From the NCBI RefSeq assembly GCF_900106535.1, contig NZ_FNOH01000011.1, positions 1 through 64,000 of the forward strand: 64,000 bases of DNA, written 5' to 3'. The translations under genes were made by a program, and so were the position numbers. The notes under the pieces are model-generated. The model worked only from the letters and a program-made list of their open reading frames with translations. It had not been told where the DNA came from and searched no databases. This DNA is from Myxococcus xanthus (GTDB lineage: Bacteria; Myxococcota; Myxococcia; Myxococcales; Myxococcaceae). This document shows, piece after piece, positions 43,290 to 53,179 of this stretch. Numbering within the stretch: the first letter of the stretch is position 1; every line of letters begins with the position of its first letter.

Positions 43290-43910
43290 TCAGACGCGGG
43301 CGGACTTGCCGAAGGTGTCGAGCAGCGCGCCCCAGACCTCATCCACGCCCAGCTTCTCCGTGGAGGAGAAAGGGAGGATGACCTCCAGCGGCAGGTCCAT
43401 CAGCTTGGAGAGCTCCACCAGCCGAGGCTTGAGCCTGGCCTTGGTGAGCCGGTCCACCTTGGTGGCCACCACCAGCACCCGGCGGTTGTGCGCCTGGAGA
43501 TAGTCGAGCGTGGTGAGGTCGTCCGGCGTGGGGCCCACCTCCACGTCCACGATGCTGACCACGGCCTCCAGGCGGTGCCGCTTCTCCAGGTAGGTGGTGA
43601 TCATCTTCTCCCACTGGGCCTTGTCCGCCTTGCTGGCCTTGGCGAAGCCGTAGCCCGGCAGGTCGGCCAGGCGGATCTGGTGGCGCACGCCGCCGCGCTC
43701 CAGGTCCACGTCGAAGAAGTTCAACGTCCGGGTGCGCCCCGGCGTGTTGGACACGCGCACCAGCTTCCTGCGGCCGGTGAGCGCGTTGATCATGGAGGAT
43801 TTGCCCACGTTGGAGCGGCCGACGAAGGCCACCTCCGCCGTGTGGTCCGTCGGGTAGCCCTTGGGCTCCACGGCGGTGGTGACGAAGCGTGCGTCGAGGA
43901 CCTTGATCAC
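43290..43910 (-). CDS. engB: Ribosome biogenesis GTP-binding protein EngB (YsxC/YihA)
   Basis: A 206-residue essential GTPase assisting 50S subunit assembly. G1 is GRSNVGKSS, the switch region includes SNTPGRTRTLNFF, G3 is LADLPGYGFA, G4 is ATKVDRLTKA, and G5 lies in LPFSSTEKLG. The length is typical. The start is GTG at 43908-43910, four bases after the stop of the cytochrome gene, so the two are co-transcribed and perhaps translationally coupled. The protein acts in the cytoplasm. Linkage to a multiheme cytochrome is unusual for this family. Confidence 0.94.
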   Translation of the reverse strand: MIKVLDARFVTTAVEPKGYPTDHTAEVAFVGRSNVGKSSMINALTGRRKLVRVSNTPGRTRTLNFFDVDLERGGVRHQIRLADLPGYGFAKASKADKAQWEKMITTYLEKRHRLEAVVSIVDVEVGPTPDDLTTLDYLQAHNRRVLVVATKVDRLTKARLKPRLVELSKLMDLPLEVILPFSSTEKLGVDEVWGALLDTFGKSARV

Positions 43911-43914
43911 AACG

Positions 43915-44391
43915 TCATTTCTTGGCCGACGGATCCGCGGCGCGGCGGGCGCGCTCGGCGGACCAGTGGTCGATGGCCTTGAGCGACTCCTTGAAGTCGA
44001 ACGGCCGGAGGGAGGGCGAGGAAGCGTCGTGGCAGGAGCGGCACTGCTTCTCAGAGGGGTCCACCAGGCCCACCAGGCGCGCCAGCTCCGAGTCCTTCAT
44101 CACGTACTCGGGCGAGTAGTACTGCCCACCGCCGTGGCATGTCTCACAGGTGACATTCACCGTCGCCTGGGTGACCTGCTCCGGCGAGTGGCAGGACAGG
44201 CAGCGCCCGTCCTTCTTCTGCTGGTCGGTGAGCGAACTCTCCGCCCGGGCGTGCTTCGACTGCATCCAGGCGTCGTAGGCCTCGGGGTGGCAACCCTTGC
44301 AGCTATCCGGGCCTACGAAGTCGGCGCCCCCGGCCGCCCCAGCGGCGGCCAGCACGAGAAGGGAGAGGATCCTGATGCCAGGAACGCGCAT
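43915..44391 (-). CDS. Exported tetraheme cytochrome c
   Basis: A 158-residue protein with a signal peptide (MRVPGIRILSLLVLAAAGAAGG) and four CXXCH haem-binding motifs: CKGCH (31-35), CLSCH (64-68), CETCH (82-86) and CRSCH (117-121). Spacing and the segment FVGPDSCKGCHPEAYDAWMQSKHA match the cytochrome c554/NrfH-like multihaem class. It is periplasmic and likely an electron carrier. The ATG at 44389-44391 begins the signal peptide; upstream in-frame sequence is not conserved. It is the first gene of a transcript continuing to engB and possibly the DUF6178 gene. No oxidoreductase partner is adjacent. Confidence 0.85.
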   Translation of the reverse strand: MRVPGIRILSLLVLAAAGAAGGADFVGPDSCKGCHPEAYDAWMQSKHARAESSLTDQQKKDGRCLSCHSPEQVTQATVNVTCETCHGGGQYYSPEYVMKDSELARLVGLVDPSEKQCRSCHDASSPSLRPFDFKESLKAIDHWSAERARRAADPSAKK

Positions 44392-44518
44392 GAAGCCGGA
44401 GTAGCAGAGCCCCCCGGACGGGGCAAGGCGTCTCGTGGTTGAATGACCGGCAGAAACTTCCGTCGGGCATAGGGGGTTGCTAGAGCCTTGCCCGCCCGTT
44501 CCAGCAGGGAGGAGCCGT

Positions 44519-44986
44519 ATGCGCATCCTGACCGTCCTCGCCGTCCTCACCTTCGCCGTCCCCGCCGCCGCCAAGCCCTGGCAGGGCATTGAGCCGGGCG
44601 TGTCGAAGCGCGACGAAATCATCAAGAAGTTCGGTGAGCCCTCGCGTACCGTCAAACAGGACGGCAAGGAGATCATCGCCTACCTGTCCAAGGAGGCCAT
44701 CAAGGGCACCACCCAGGCTCAGTTCAAGGTGGATCCGGACACGCAAATGGTGGAGCGCATCGACGTGTTCCCCGGGCCCATCATCGACAAGGAGACGGTG
44801 GAGAACAGCTACGGCCCCTCCTGCCCCTCCGGCGCCGCGCCCGCCACGCCCTGCTACCTGCGCAAGCTGACGGACGACTTCCGCACCTACTTTCTCTACC
44901 CCCGCCTGGGCCTGGCCATCTTCTTCAACGAGGACGGCAAGACGGTTCAGTCGTTGACGTTCACCACGCAGAAGGCCGCGAAGTAA
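44519..44986 (+). CDS. Exported conserved hypothetical protein
   Basis: A 155-residue protein with a signal peptide (MRILTVLAVLTFAVPAAAKP). The mature part starts WQGIEPGVSKRDEIIKKFGEPSRTVKQDGKEIIAYL, a pattern seen in small periplasmic BamE/SmpA-like domains (a GMTK-type helix then FGEP). Two cysteines (PSCPSGAAPATPCYL) may form a disulfide. GGAGGA precedes the ATG at the right distance. The gene is followed after ten bases by coaE, so they are probably in one operon. Similarity to BamE-type modules is by pattern only and function is unknown. Confidence 0.72.
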   Translation: MRILTVLAVLTFAVPAAAKPWQGIEPGVSKRDEIIKKFGEPSRTVKQDGKEIIAYLSKEAIKGTTQAQFKVDPDTQMVERIDVFPGPIIDKETVENSYGPSCPSGAAPATPCYLRKLTDDFRTYFLYPRLGLAIFFNEDGKTVQSLTFTTQKAAK

Positions 44987-44996
44987 GGCCCCGCCC

Positions 44997-45593
44997 GTGC
45001 ACGTCTTCGGACTGACGGGAGGCATCGCCTCCGGCAAGAGCACCGTGACGCGCATCCTGCGGGAGCTGGGCGCGGAGGTGCTGGACGCGGACGTGATTGC
45101 CCGCGAGGTGGTGGAACCGGGCACGCCCGGGCTGGCCGCGGTGGCGGCGCGCTTCCCCGGCGTGGTGGGCTCGGACGGCCGGCTGGACCGGGTGAGGCTG
45201 GGCGCACGCGTCTTCGGGGACCCCGCAGAGCGCGCCGCGCTCAATGACATCACCCACCCGCTGGTGCGTCAGGCCTTCATGGACAAGCTCCAGGCGCTGG
45301 AGGAACGGGGCGTGGCGCGCGTCATCTACGACGTGCCCCTGCTCATCGAAAGCGGCATGCACACCTGGATGGAGGCCGTGGCGGTGGTGTGGGTGCCCCG
45401 CGCAATGCAGAAGGCCCGGCTGATGTCGCGCGACGGGCTGGACTCCGACGCCGCCGACGCCCGGCTGGCTGCCCAGCTTCCCCTGGACGACAAGCGCGCC
45501 CATGCCACCTGGGTCATCGACAACAGTGGGGACCTGGCCTCCACCCGCGCCCAGGTTGAAGCGATGTGGCGCGCCATGCTCGCGCGCGGCTGA
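44997..45593 (+). CDS. coaE: Dephospho-CoA kinase
   Basis: A 198-residue P-loop kinase catalysing the last step of coenzyme A synthesis. Walker A is GLTGGIASGKST (6-17), DADVIAREVVEPGTPG follows, and the substrate-binding segments VRLGARVFGDPAERAALNDITHPLV and YDVPLLIESGM are family markers. The start is GTG at 44997, ten bases after the stop of the exported-protein gene. It is cytoplasmic. The reductase gene at 45617 follows after 23 bases on the same strand, so coaE may be co-transcribed with the lipid-type operon that uses CoA or ACP substrates. Confidence 0.94.
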   Translation: MHVFGLTGGIASGKSTVTRILRELGAEVLDADVIAREVVEPGTPGLAAVAARFPGVVGSDGRLDRVRLGARVFGDPAERAALNDITHPLVRQAFMDKLQALEERGVARVIYDVPLLIESGMHTWMEAVAVVWVPRAMQKARLMSRDGLDSDAADARLAAQLPLDDKRAHATWVIDNSGDLASTRAQVEAMWRAMLARG

Positions 45594-45616
45594 GCGCCGG
45601 GTATGCTGCGCGCCGC

Positions 45617-46759
45617 ATGAGCGAGACGCGCAAGAAGGCCACGGCCGGAACGTACTTCATCACCGGCTACCCGGGATTCATCGGCAAGCGGCTGGTGGAA
45701 CACATCGCCCGCGAGGACCCGAAGGGGCACATCTACGCGCTGGTGCAGCCCAAGTCGTTCAAGGAAGCGCAGCAGCACGCCGCCCGCGTGAAGGGCGCCA
45801 AGGTGGAGCTGCTCACCGGCGATGTGGTGGACATGCACCTGGGCCTGTCGGGCGAGGAGTACCAGCGCCTGTGCGAGCGGGTGACGGACATCTTCCACCT
45901 GGCGGCGGTGGCCCAGTTGGGCGTGGCCAAGGAGACGGCCTGGCGGGTGAACGTGGACGGCACCCGCAACATGCTGGAGCTGGCTCGGGACTGCGGGAAG
46001 CTCACGCGCTTCAACTACTTCTCCACCTGCTACGTGTCCGGCGACCGCCTGGGCGTCATCGCCGAGGACGAGCTGGACCGGGGCCAGGGCTTCCGCAACG
46101 CCTACGAGGAGACGAAGTTCCAGGCGGAGCGGCTGGTGCAGCGCGCGGCTGCCACCGTGCCCATCACCGTCTTCCGTCCGTCCAGCGTGGTGGGCGACTC
46201 CCGCACGGGGGAGATCGACCGCTTCGAGGGGCCCTACTACCTGGGCATCCTCCTGGTCACCTCGCCGCTGGTGGTGCCCCTGCCCCTGCCGGGCAATGGC
46301 GTGGCGCCGCTCAACGTGGTGCCGGTGGACTACGTGGTGGAGGCGGTGTGGCGCCTGTCGAAGGACCCGCGCGCCCAGGGCAACACCTTCCACCTGGTGG
46401 ACCCCAACCCGATGAGCGCGCGCCGCGTGTACGAGCTCATCGCGGAGAAGTCGAACAAGAAGCTGCCGCGCTTCAACCTCTCCGCGCGCGCGGCGGACGT
46501 CATGCTGCGGCTGCCGCTGCTGGAGAAGCTGGCCCGCCCCCAGCGCGCCGCCATCAGCTACGTCAACCACCTGGCCATCTACAACTGCCACAACACGCTG
46601 GAGCTGCTGGACGGCACCGGCGTGCGGTGCCCTCCCCTATCATCCTATCTGGATCAGCTCGTGGCCTACGTGCGGGACCAGTACCGCAAGCGCCGTGAGG
46701 GCTCGGACGAATACGACCCGTTGGATCAGGGCACGGCACCCGACGCGGAGCGTCCCTGA
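45617..46759 (+). CDS. Extended SDR-family NAD(P)-dependent reductase
   Basis: A 380-residue extended short-chain dehydrogenase. The nucleotide loop is FITGYPGFIGKRLVEH, the active-site pair is Tyr163 and Lys167 in NAYEETKFQAERLV, and HLAAVAQLGVAKETAWRVNVDGTRNML is typical of the NAD_binding_4 (acyl-CoA/thioester reductase, male-sterility) branch. The C-terminal extension of about 100 residues would contribute substrate specificity. The enzyme probably reduces a thioester or keto group of an acyl chain in the cytoplasm. It is followed by two hotdog-fold genes on the same strand (gaps of 39 and 5 bases). The ATG at 45617 begins the conserved part. Confidence 0.82.
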   Translation: MSETRKKATAGTYFITGYPGFIGKRLVEHIAREDPKGHIYALVQPKSFKEAQQHAARVKGAKVELLTGDVVDMHLGLSGEEYQRLCERVTDIFHLAAVAQLGVAKETAWRVNVDGTRNMLELARDCGKLTRFNYFSTCYVSGDRLGVIAEDELDRGQGFRNAYEETKFQAERLVQRAAATVPITVFRPSSVVGDSRTGEIDRFEGPYYLGILLVTSPLVVPLPLPGNGVAPLNVVPVDYVVEAVWRLSKDPRAQGNTFHLVDPNPMSARRVYELIAEKSNKKLPRFNLSARAADVMLRLPLLEKLARPQRAAISYVNHLAIYNCHNTLELLDGTGVRCPPLSSYLDQLVAYVRDQYRKRREGSDEYDPLDQGTAPDAERP

Positions 46760-46798
46760 GCACGCGCGGCGGCCAGCCGTGGTAGATCGACGGTTCCC

Positions 46799-47194
46799 AT
46801 GCCACGCACCTACCAGCCAGGCGACACGTTCACGCACGTCCGCGAGTGCGACCGGTACCGGCCGATTTACTACGCGGGCGCCTCGGGGGATTACAACCCC
46901 ATCCACATCGACCCGGAGGCGGGCTCCGCCGCCGGGCTCAATGGCAACATCCTCCAGGGGCTGTGCACCCTGGGCTGGGTGGTGGAAGCCATTGCCGGCT
47001 TCGTGGAGGACCCCGGCCGGGTCCGCCGCGTGAAGGCGCGCTTCTCGCGCCCGGTGCGGCCCGAGGACACGATTACCTTCCAGGGCCGGGTCACCGCCGT
47101 CCAGGACGGGCGGCTCACGGCGGAAGTCTCCGCCACCAACCAGCGCGGCGAGGACGTCCTCAAGGGCGCCGTCGTCGAAGCCTTCATCGGGTAA
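46799..47194 (+). CDS. MaoC-type hotdog dehydratase, HadB-like subunit
   Basis: A 131-residue single-hotdog protein with the hydratase 2 motif YYAGASGDYNPIHIDPEAG, containing the catalytic Asp31 and His36. The rest (LQGLCTLGWVVEAIAGF, KARFSRPVRPEDTITFQGRV) is typical of HadB, the catalytic subunit of (3R)-hydroxyacyl-ACP dehydratases. It is predicted to dehydrate 3-hydroxyacyl thioesters together with the next gene product. It lies 39 bases after the SDR gene and five bases before the HadA-like gene. Substrate carrier (CoA or ACP) is unknown. Confidence 0.85.
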   Translation: MPRTYQPGDTFTHVRECDRYRPIYYAGASGDYNPIHIDPEAGSAAGLNGNILQGLCTLGWVVEAIAGFVEDPGRVRRVKARFSRPVRPEDTITFQGRVTAVQDGRLTAEVSATNQRGEDVLKGAVVEAFIG

Positions 47195-47199
47195 CGACC

Positions 47200-47679
47200 A
47201 TGGCCCTCGACAAGCAATTCATCGGCCGTGAGTACGGCCCGTACCACTACACCCTGGGCGAGGAGAAGATGCGCGAGTTCACGCTCGCCGTCGGCGGCGC
47301 GAAGCCGGGTGCCGGAACGCCGGGCGAGCCTCCCGCGCACGTCAGCCCGCTCCTCTACGACGCGCAGGCCGCCAAGGCGGGGCCTCACGGGGGCCTCATC
47401 GCCTTCCCCAGCTTCGCCGTCGTCTTCGCCATCCGCCCCTTCAGCGCCGCCATCGCGGACCCCGCGCTGAACATCAACATGCAGATGCTGGTGCACGGCG
47501 AACAGGACCTGGAGTTCCTGGACGTCATGCGCCCAGGCGACGTGATGACGACCACCGGCCGCATCGCGGACCTCTACGAGCGCGCCCGAATGGGCTTCGT
47601 CATCGTCACCAGTGAGTCGCGCAACCAGCACGGCACCCTGGTGGTGAAGGGCACGTGGACGGCCATCATCCGCGGCTAG
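47200..47679 (+). CDS. MaoC-like N-terminal (FAS1-dehydratase type) protein, HadA-like subunit
   Basis: A 159-residue hotdog protein. KQFIGREYGPYHYTLGEEKMREFTLAVG and the segment LIAFPSFAVVFAI match the MaoC_dehydrat_N / HadA type, which lacks the Asp-His pair and provides the substrate cradle for a HadB partner. The hotdog helix and strands follow (LEFLDVMRPGDVMTTTGRIADLYERARMGFVIVTSES). It follows the HadB-like gene after five bases, so a heterodimeric dehydratase is likely. Its stop converges on the TPR gene two to three bases away. The paired organisation resembles mycobacterial hadA-hadB but with the order reversed. Confidence 0.82.
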   Translation: MALDKQFIGREYGPYHYTLGEEKMREFTLAVGGAKPGAGTPGEPPAHVSPLLYDAQAAKAGPHGGLIAFPSFAVVFAIRPFSAAIADPALNINMQMLVHGEQDLEFLDVMRPGDVMTTTGRIADLYERARMGFVIVTSESRNQHGTLVVKGTWTAIIRG

Positions 47680-47682
47680 CCG

Positions 47683-48567
47683 TCAGCCCGCGGAAATGAC
47701 GCCTTCATCAATGAGCTGGACGAGGATGCGCGCGGTATCCAGCCGCGTCATCCCCGACAGCGAGAAGAGGTCTTCGTAGCTCACCGAACCGTCAATCTGC
47801 GCCAGCACGAAGCCGGCGCGGTGGTCCAGGTTGAGCCAGATGATGTCGTCCGGCTGCAGGCGCACCGCGGGCACCCGGCCCAGGTCGCCCAGCTTGGACT
47901 CCAGCCGGCCCATCAGCATCCGCTCACTGCGCGCGCGCAGCGACTCCACGCGGATGTCCGACGGCGCCAGCTCCTTCGCCTTGAAGAGCAGGTCCACCGC
48001 GCCGGAGTGGTCATCCAGTTCCAGCAGGTCCTCGGCCCCGCGCAGGAGCAGGTCCAGCTCGCTCTCCATCACGGGGAGGTCGAACTCCTGGGTGTGGCCT
48101 GCGGGGATGCCGTACTCGTCGGTGTCCCCCTTCGCCTGGAGGACGGGCTCGTCGAATTCGATGACCACGTCACGCGCCAGCAGCTCCAGCACGTCCGCCG
48201 GCGCGCCGTCCAGCGCCTCCGGAAGGACGACGGGCGCGGGCGGCGACTTGCCACCGGCCTCCGAGGGGCCGCCCTGTCCTTCCGCCCATGCGCCCCAGTC
48301 GCCTTCCAGCGCCGGTGAGACGGGCAGGTCCGCGTCGGTGGGCGCCAGCCGCCCCAGCGAAGGCTCCAACTCCGGAGGCCGCTCGAACGGCGTCGCCGTG
48401 CCCCGCGAAGGCGCGCCCGCGGCGGCCGCCAGGTACTCCCGGGCGCGGGTGTTGGCCGGATCCAGCTCCAGCGCGCGCTCGAAGAGCCGCTGCGCTCCCT
48501 GGGCGTCGCCACTGAGGCGCAGCCACAGTCCTGCCTCGATGAGCTGGTTCGCGCGCTGGCTGCTCAT
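47683..48567 (-). CDS. TPR-domain protein of the Hsp70 module
   Basis: A 294-residue protein. A single N-terminal TPR motif is visible (ANQLIEAGLWLRLSGDAQGAQRLFERALELDP), then a Pro/Ala/Gly-rich linker (about 50-130), then a second TPR-like region (LLLRGAEDLLELDDHSGAVDLLFKAKELAP). The ending RLQPDDIIWLNLDHRAGFVLAQIDGSVSYEDLFSLSGMTRLDTARILVQLIDEGVIS looks like the winged-helix/threshold domain found in many myxobacterial TPR proteins. Its ATG directly follows the Hsp70 stop codon (TAGATG), so translation is coupled. It probably acts as an adaptor or client-binding partner of the Hsp70. No enzymatic motif is seen. Confidence 0.78.
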   Translation of the reverse strand: MSSQRANQLIEAGLWLRLSGDAQGAQRLFERALELDPANTRAREYLAAAAGAPSRGTATPFERPPELEPSLGRLAPTDADLPVSPALEGDWGAWAEGQGGPSEAGGKSPPAPVVLPEALDGAPADVLELLARDVVIEFDEPVLQAKGDTDEYGIPAGHTQEFDLPVMESELDLLLRGAEDLLELDDHSGAVDLLFKAKELAPSDIRVESLRARSERMLMGRLESKLGDLGRVPAVRLQPDDIIWLNLDHRAGFVLAQIDGSVSYEDLFSLSGMTRLDTARILVQLIDEGVISAG

Positions 48568-50409
<1,842 letters not shown>

Positions 50410-50427
50410 GGGGAACCGTACTTACTC

Positions 50428-51789
50428 CTAGAACGTCCAGCGCAGCTTCTTGAGCGCGGCCTTCGCTTCCGCGTTGTCCGGGGCCAGCTTCGCCGCATCC
50501 TCGAAGGCTCGCTTCGCGAGTTTCTTCGATCCGCTGTCCAACAGCACCTTTCCCAGCGTCAGTTGGTGCTCGACCTTGTCGGGTTCCAGCTCCACGGCGC
50601 GCTGCGCCAGCCCTCGGCTTTCGGCTGCATCCTGCCCCAACAGGTTCCCCAGGCGGGCGCAGCGCCAGGCGGCCTCGGCGTTCCGGTCGTCCAGCGAGCA
50701 GGCGAGCCGGTAGGCCGACATGGCGCCATGCGTGTCCCCATGCCGCTCCATCTCCCGCCCTCGAGCGACCTCGATGGTCGCCCGCTGCGAGTCATGCCCC
50801 CGGCGTGCCTTGACCAGGAGAAGAGCGACTTCGCGGTTCTTCGGGTCCATCGTCTGGACCTGATGGAAGTCGTGATAGGCCCGCTCCCAGTCGCCGCTGG
50901 CGATGGCGGCCTTGCCCCGGGCAATCAGCTCGGCCAGTCGGCCCGTGCGGGCCAGGTAGGGATGCCGGGCCAACCGGGCCTGCCGCTCCGCGCGGCGCGC
51001 TTCGGACGCGCCATCATCCGGCGGTGGCGCCAGCGGACGCGACGGCGGCGGAATGGATGAAGGCCCGCTGGACGCCACGGGCGGACGAGGCGCCGGGGGT
51101 GGCGATGAAAGCTGATGCACCGGCGGCGGTTCTGGCGTCAGCAGGTGCTGCGCAGGCGCGGACGGAGGCGGCGCGGAGGGTGGCGGCGGCGCGGCGGCGC
51201 GTTCGGCCTGAGCCAGTGCCGGATTCGCGCGCAGGTAGGCCTCCCGCTTGTCGGGCTGCATGAGCACGTTGTGCGCGTCCGTGAGGCGCCGGAAGATGCG
51301 CTCCATGCGGGCGCGGAAGCTGCCCAGGTTCTTCCCGAAGTAGCGGTCCGGATGGAAGCGGCGCGAAGCGTTGTAATACGCCTGCTTCACCTCCGACGCG
51401 GGAGCCCCGGGCTTCAGCCCCAACACGGCGAAGTGGTCCATCGCGTCGAGCGAGCGCTCCAGCTCGATGATCTCCTTCTTCCGCTCCGGCTCGAGGTCCA
51501 CTTCCTCGGCCATGGCCGCGTCCACCACGGGCGCGGGCGCCCCCCGAGGCACCACCCGGGCGGGGACGATGGCGCCCTTGGCCCGCAGCGCCAGCAGCAC
51601 GGCGATGGTGCGCGGCTCGCCCAGCTTGGAGCGCGCCAGCACCTGGTCGATGCGCTCCACGCGCCCCACGAGCTGGAGCACCGAGCCCTCTTCCGCGGTG
51701 AGCTGGAGACGCGCTGCATCCAGTTGGGGCACCGTGGCGATGTGATCCGTCAGGGCCCCCAGCCCGATGATCGTGTTTGGCGCACTCAC
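50428..51789 (-). CDS. J-domain/TPR fusion co-chaperone
   Basis: A 453-residue protein using the GTG at 51787-51789; a TTG at 51852 would add 21 residues. The N-terminal 100 residues resemble a winged-helix/threshold-type domain (LQLTAEEGSVLQLVGRVERIDQVLARSKL). A J domain at about 115-180 has DHFAVLGLKPGAPASEVKQAYY and the HPD motif in RRFHPDRYFGK (146-148). A Pro-rich linker of about 90 residues is followed by C-terminal TPR repeats (about 285-450: SGDWERAYHDFHQVQTMDPKNREVALLL, DRNAEAAWRCARLGNLLGQDA). It should stimulate the ATPase of the adjacent Hsp70 and bind clients by its TPRs. The gene is first in the J-Hsp70-TPR operon, 18 bases upstream of the Hsp70 start. Confidence 0.88.
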   Translation of the reverse strand: MSAPNTIIGLGALTDHIATVPQLDAARLQLTAEEGSVLQLVGRVERIDQVLARSKLGEPRTIAVLLALRAKGAIVPARVVPRGAPAPVVDAAMAEEVDLEPERKKEIIELERSLDAMDHFAVLGLKPGAPASEVKQAYYNASRRFHPDRYFGKNLGSFRARMERIFRRLTDAHNVLMQPDKREAYLRANPALAQAERAAAPPPPSAPPPSAPAQHLLTPEPPPVHQLSSPPPAPRPPVASSGPSSIPPPSRPLAPPPDDGASEARRAERQARLARHPYLARTGRLAELIARGKAAIASGDWERAYHDFHQVQTMDPKNREVALLLVKARRGHDSQRATIEVARGREMERHGDTHGAMSAYRLACSLDDRNAEAAWRCARLGNLLGQDAAESRGLAQRAVELEPDKVEHQLTLGKVLLDSGSKKLAKRAFEDAAKLAPDNAEAKAALKKLRWTF

Positions 51790-51897
51790 AGTGACAGTCC
51801 GAGGAAAGCCTTCCGGAGTTTCCAGACTAGGGTTCCGGACGCAGGGCGTCAAACGTCCGTGAACCCTTCCCCATGCGGTGGAACGCGGCCACGCCGG

Positions 51898-53142
51898 TCA
51901 GTTGGCGGCGAGCACGCGCTCAAGAATGGACAGACCTTCATCCAACTCACGCACGGTGACGATGAAGGGCGGCGCGAAGCGCAGCGTGCGGTCGCCGGCG
52001 GCATTCACCAGCAGCCCCTCTCCGCGCAGTTGGGCGATGACGGGCGCCACCTCGCGATCCAACTCCACGCCCACCAGCAGCCCCTGGCCGCGCACGGCCT
52101 GGATGCGACCCGCAGGCAGCCGGCCCTGGAGTTCACGCGCCCGGGCGAGCAGATAGGCGCCCTTCTCCTGGACCTCGTCCAGGAAACCGGGACGGCGGAG
52201 GATGCGCACCACGGCATTGGCGGCGGCCGCAGCCACCGGGTTGCCACCAAAGGTGGAGCCGTGCGTGCCCGGCGTGAGGCTGGCGCCCAGCTCTTCCTTG
52301 CAGAGCATGGCGCCAATCGGCAGGCCGTTGCCCAGCGCCTTCGCCACACTGATGCCGTCCGGGACGATGCCCTCGTGCATGAAGCCGAACGGCTTGCCAG
52401 TGCGGCCCATGCCCGTCTGGACTTCGTCCACCAGCAGCAGCAGCCCGTGCTCGTCACACAGCGCGCGCAGACCGACGAGGAAACCCAGGGGCGCCATGCG
52501 CACCCCGCCCTCCCCTTGGATGGGCTCCACGAGGATGGCGGCGGTCGCCGGGCCCACGGCCTTGCGCACCGCTTCGAGGTCGCCGTAGGGCACGTGGGTG
52601 AAGCCGGCGGGCAGCGGCTCGAAGCCCTTCTGGTACTTCGCCTGGCCGGTGGCGGTGACGGTGGCCAGGGTGCGGCCGTGGAAGCTGCTGTCGAAGGAGA
52701 TGACCTCGAAGCGCTCCGGCGTGCCGCGGTCCTTCATCACCTTGCGCGTCAGCTTGAGCAGCGCCTCGTTCGCCTCCGCGCCCGAGTTGCAGAAGAACGC
52801 GCGTGACAGGCCGGACCACTCGGTGAGCTGCGCGGCCAGGTCAATCTGGGGCTGCGAATAGAACACGTTGGAGACGTGCCACAGTGAATCCAGTTGCGCC
52901 TTCGCGGCAGCCACGACTTCCGGGTGGCAGTGTCCCAGCGCGCACGTGGCGATGCCGCCAATCAGGTCCAGGTACTCGCGGCCATCCATGTCCCAGACAC
53001 GAGCCCCCTGGCCCCGAGCCAGGACGAAGGGCGGCTGCTTGTAGTTCTGCAGCAGGTGGCGCTTCGCCTTCTGGACCAGGGCGTCGGTGGAGGAGTCGGA
53101 CGATGCGGAGAGGGACGGCTCGGATTGCGACAAGGCAGTCAT
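51898..53142 (-). CDS. argD: Acetylornithine aminotransferase
   Basis: A 414-residue class III PLP aminotransferase that converts N-acetylglutamate semialdehyde to acetylornithine (and succinyl-diaminopimelate in lysine synthesis). Motifs are LGHCHPEVV, FFCNSGAEANEALLKL, FHGRTLATVTATGQAKY, ILVEPIQGEGGVRM, LLLVDEVQTGMGRTG, and the PLP-lysine in ISVAKALGNGLPIGAM. The ATG at 53140-53142 is used; its putative GAAGG lies very close. It lies 37 bases after hslU on the same strand, an order (hslU then argD) also seen in Geobacter-type genomes. Family resemblance to ornithine and GABA aminotransferases exists; ArgD is the best fit. Confidence 0.88.
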   Translation of the reverse strand: MTALSQSEPSLSASSDSSTDALVQKAKRHLLQNYKQPPFVLARGQGARVWDMDGREYLDLIGGIATCALGHCHPEVVAAAKAQLDSLWHVSNVFYSQPQIDLAAQLTEWSGLSRAFFCNSGAEANEALLKLTRKVMKDRGTPERFEVISFDSSFHGRTLATVTATGQAKYQKGFEPLPAGFTHVPYGDLEAVRKAVGPATAAILVEPIQGEGGVRMAPLGFLVGLRALCDEHGLLLLVDEVQTGMGRTGKPFGFMHEGIVPDGISVAKALGNGLPIGAMLCKEELGASLTPGTHGSTFGGNPVAAAAANAVVRILRRPGFLDEVQEKGAYLLARARELQGRLPAGRIQAVRGQGLLVGVELDREVAPVIAQLRGEGLLVNAAGDRTLRFAPPFIVTVRELDEGLSILERVLAAN

Positions 53143-53179
53143 CCTTCGTGCGGTACGGTACCCCTCCGCATATAGCGCG

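Noticed and set aside
40441-43503. A 1020-codon plus-strand frame opposite exoJ, the DUF6178 gene and part of engB
   Set aside because: It runs antisense through three well-supported genes and their spacers, and shows no domain. It is an artefact of GC bias.
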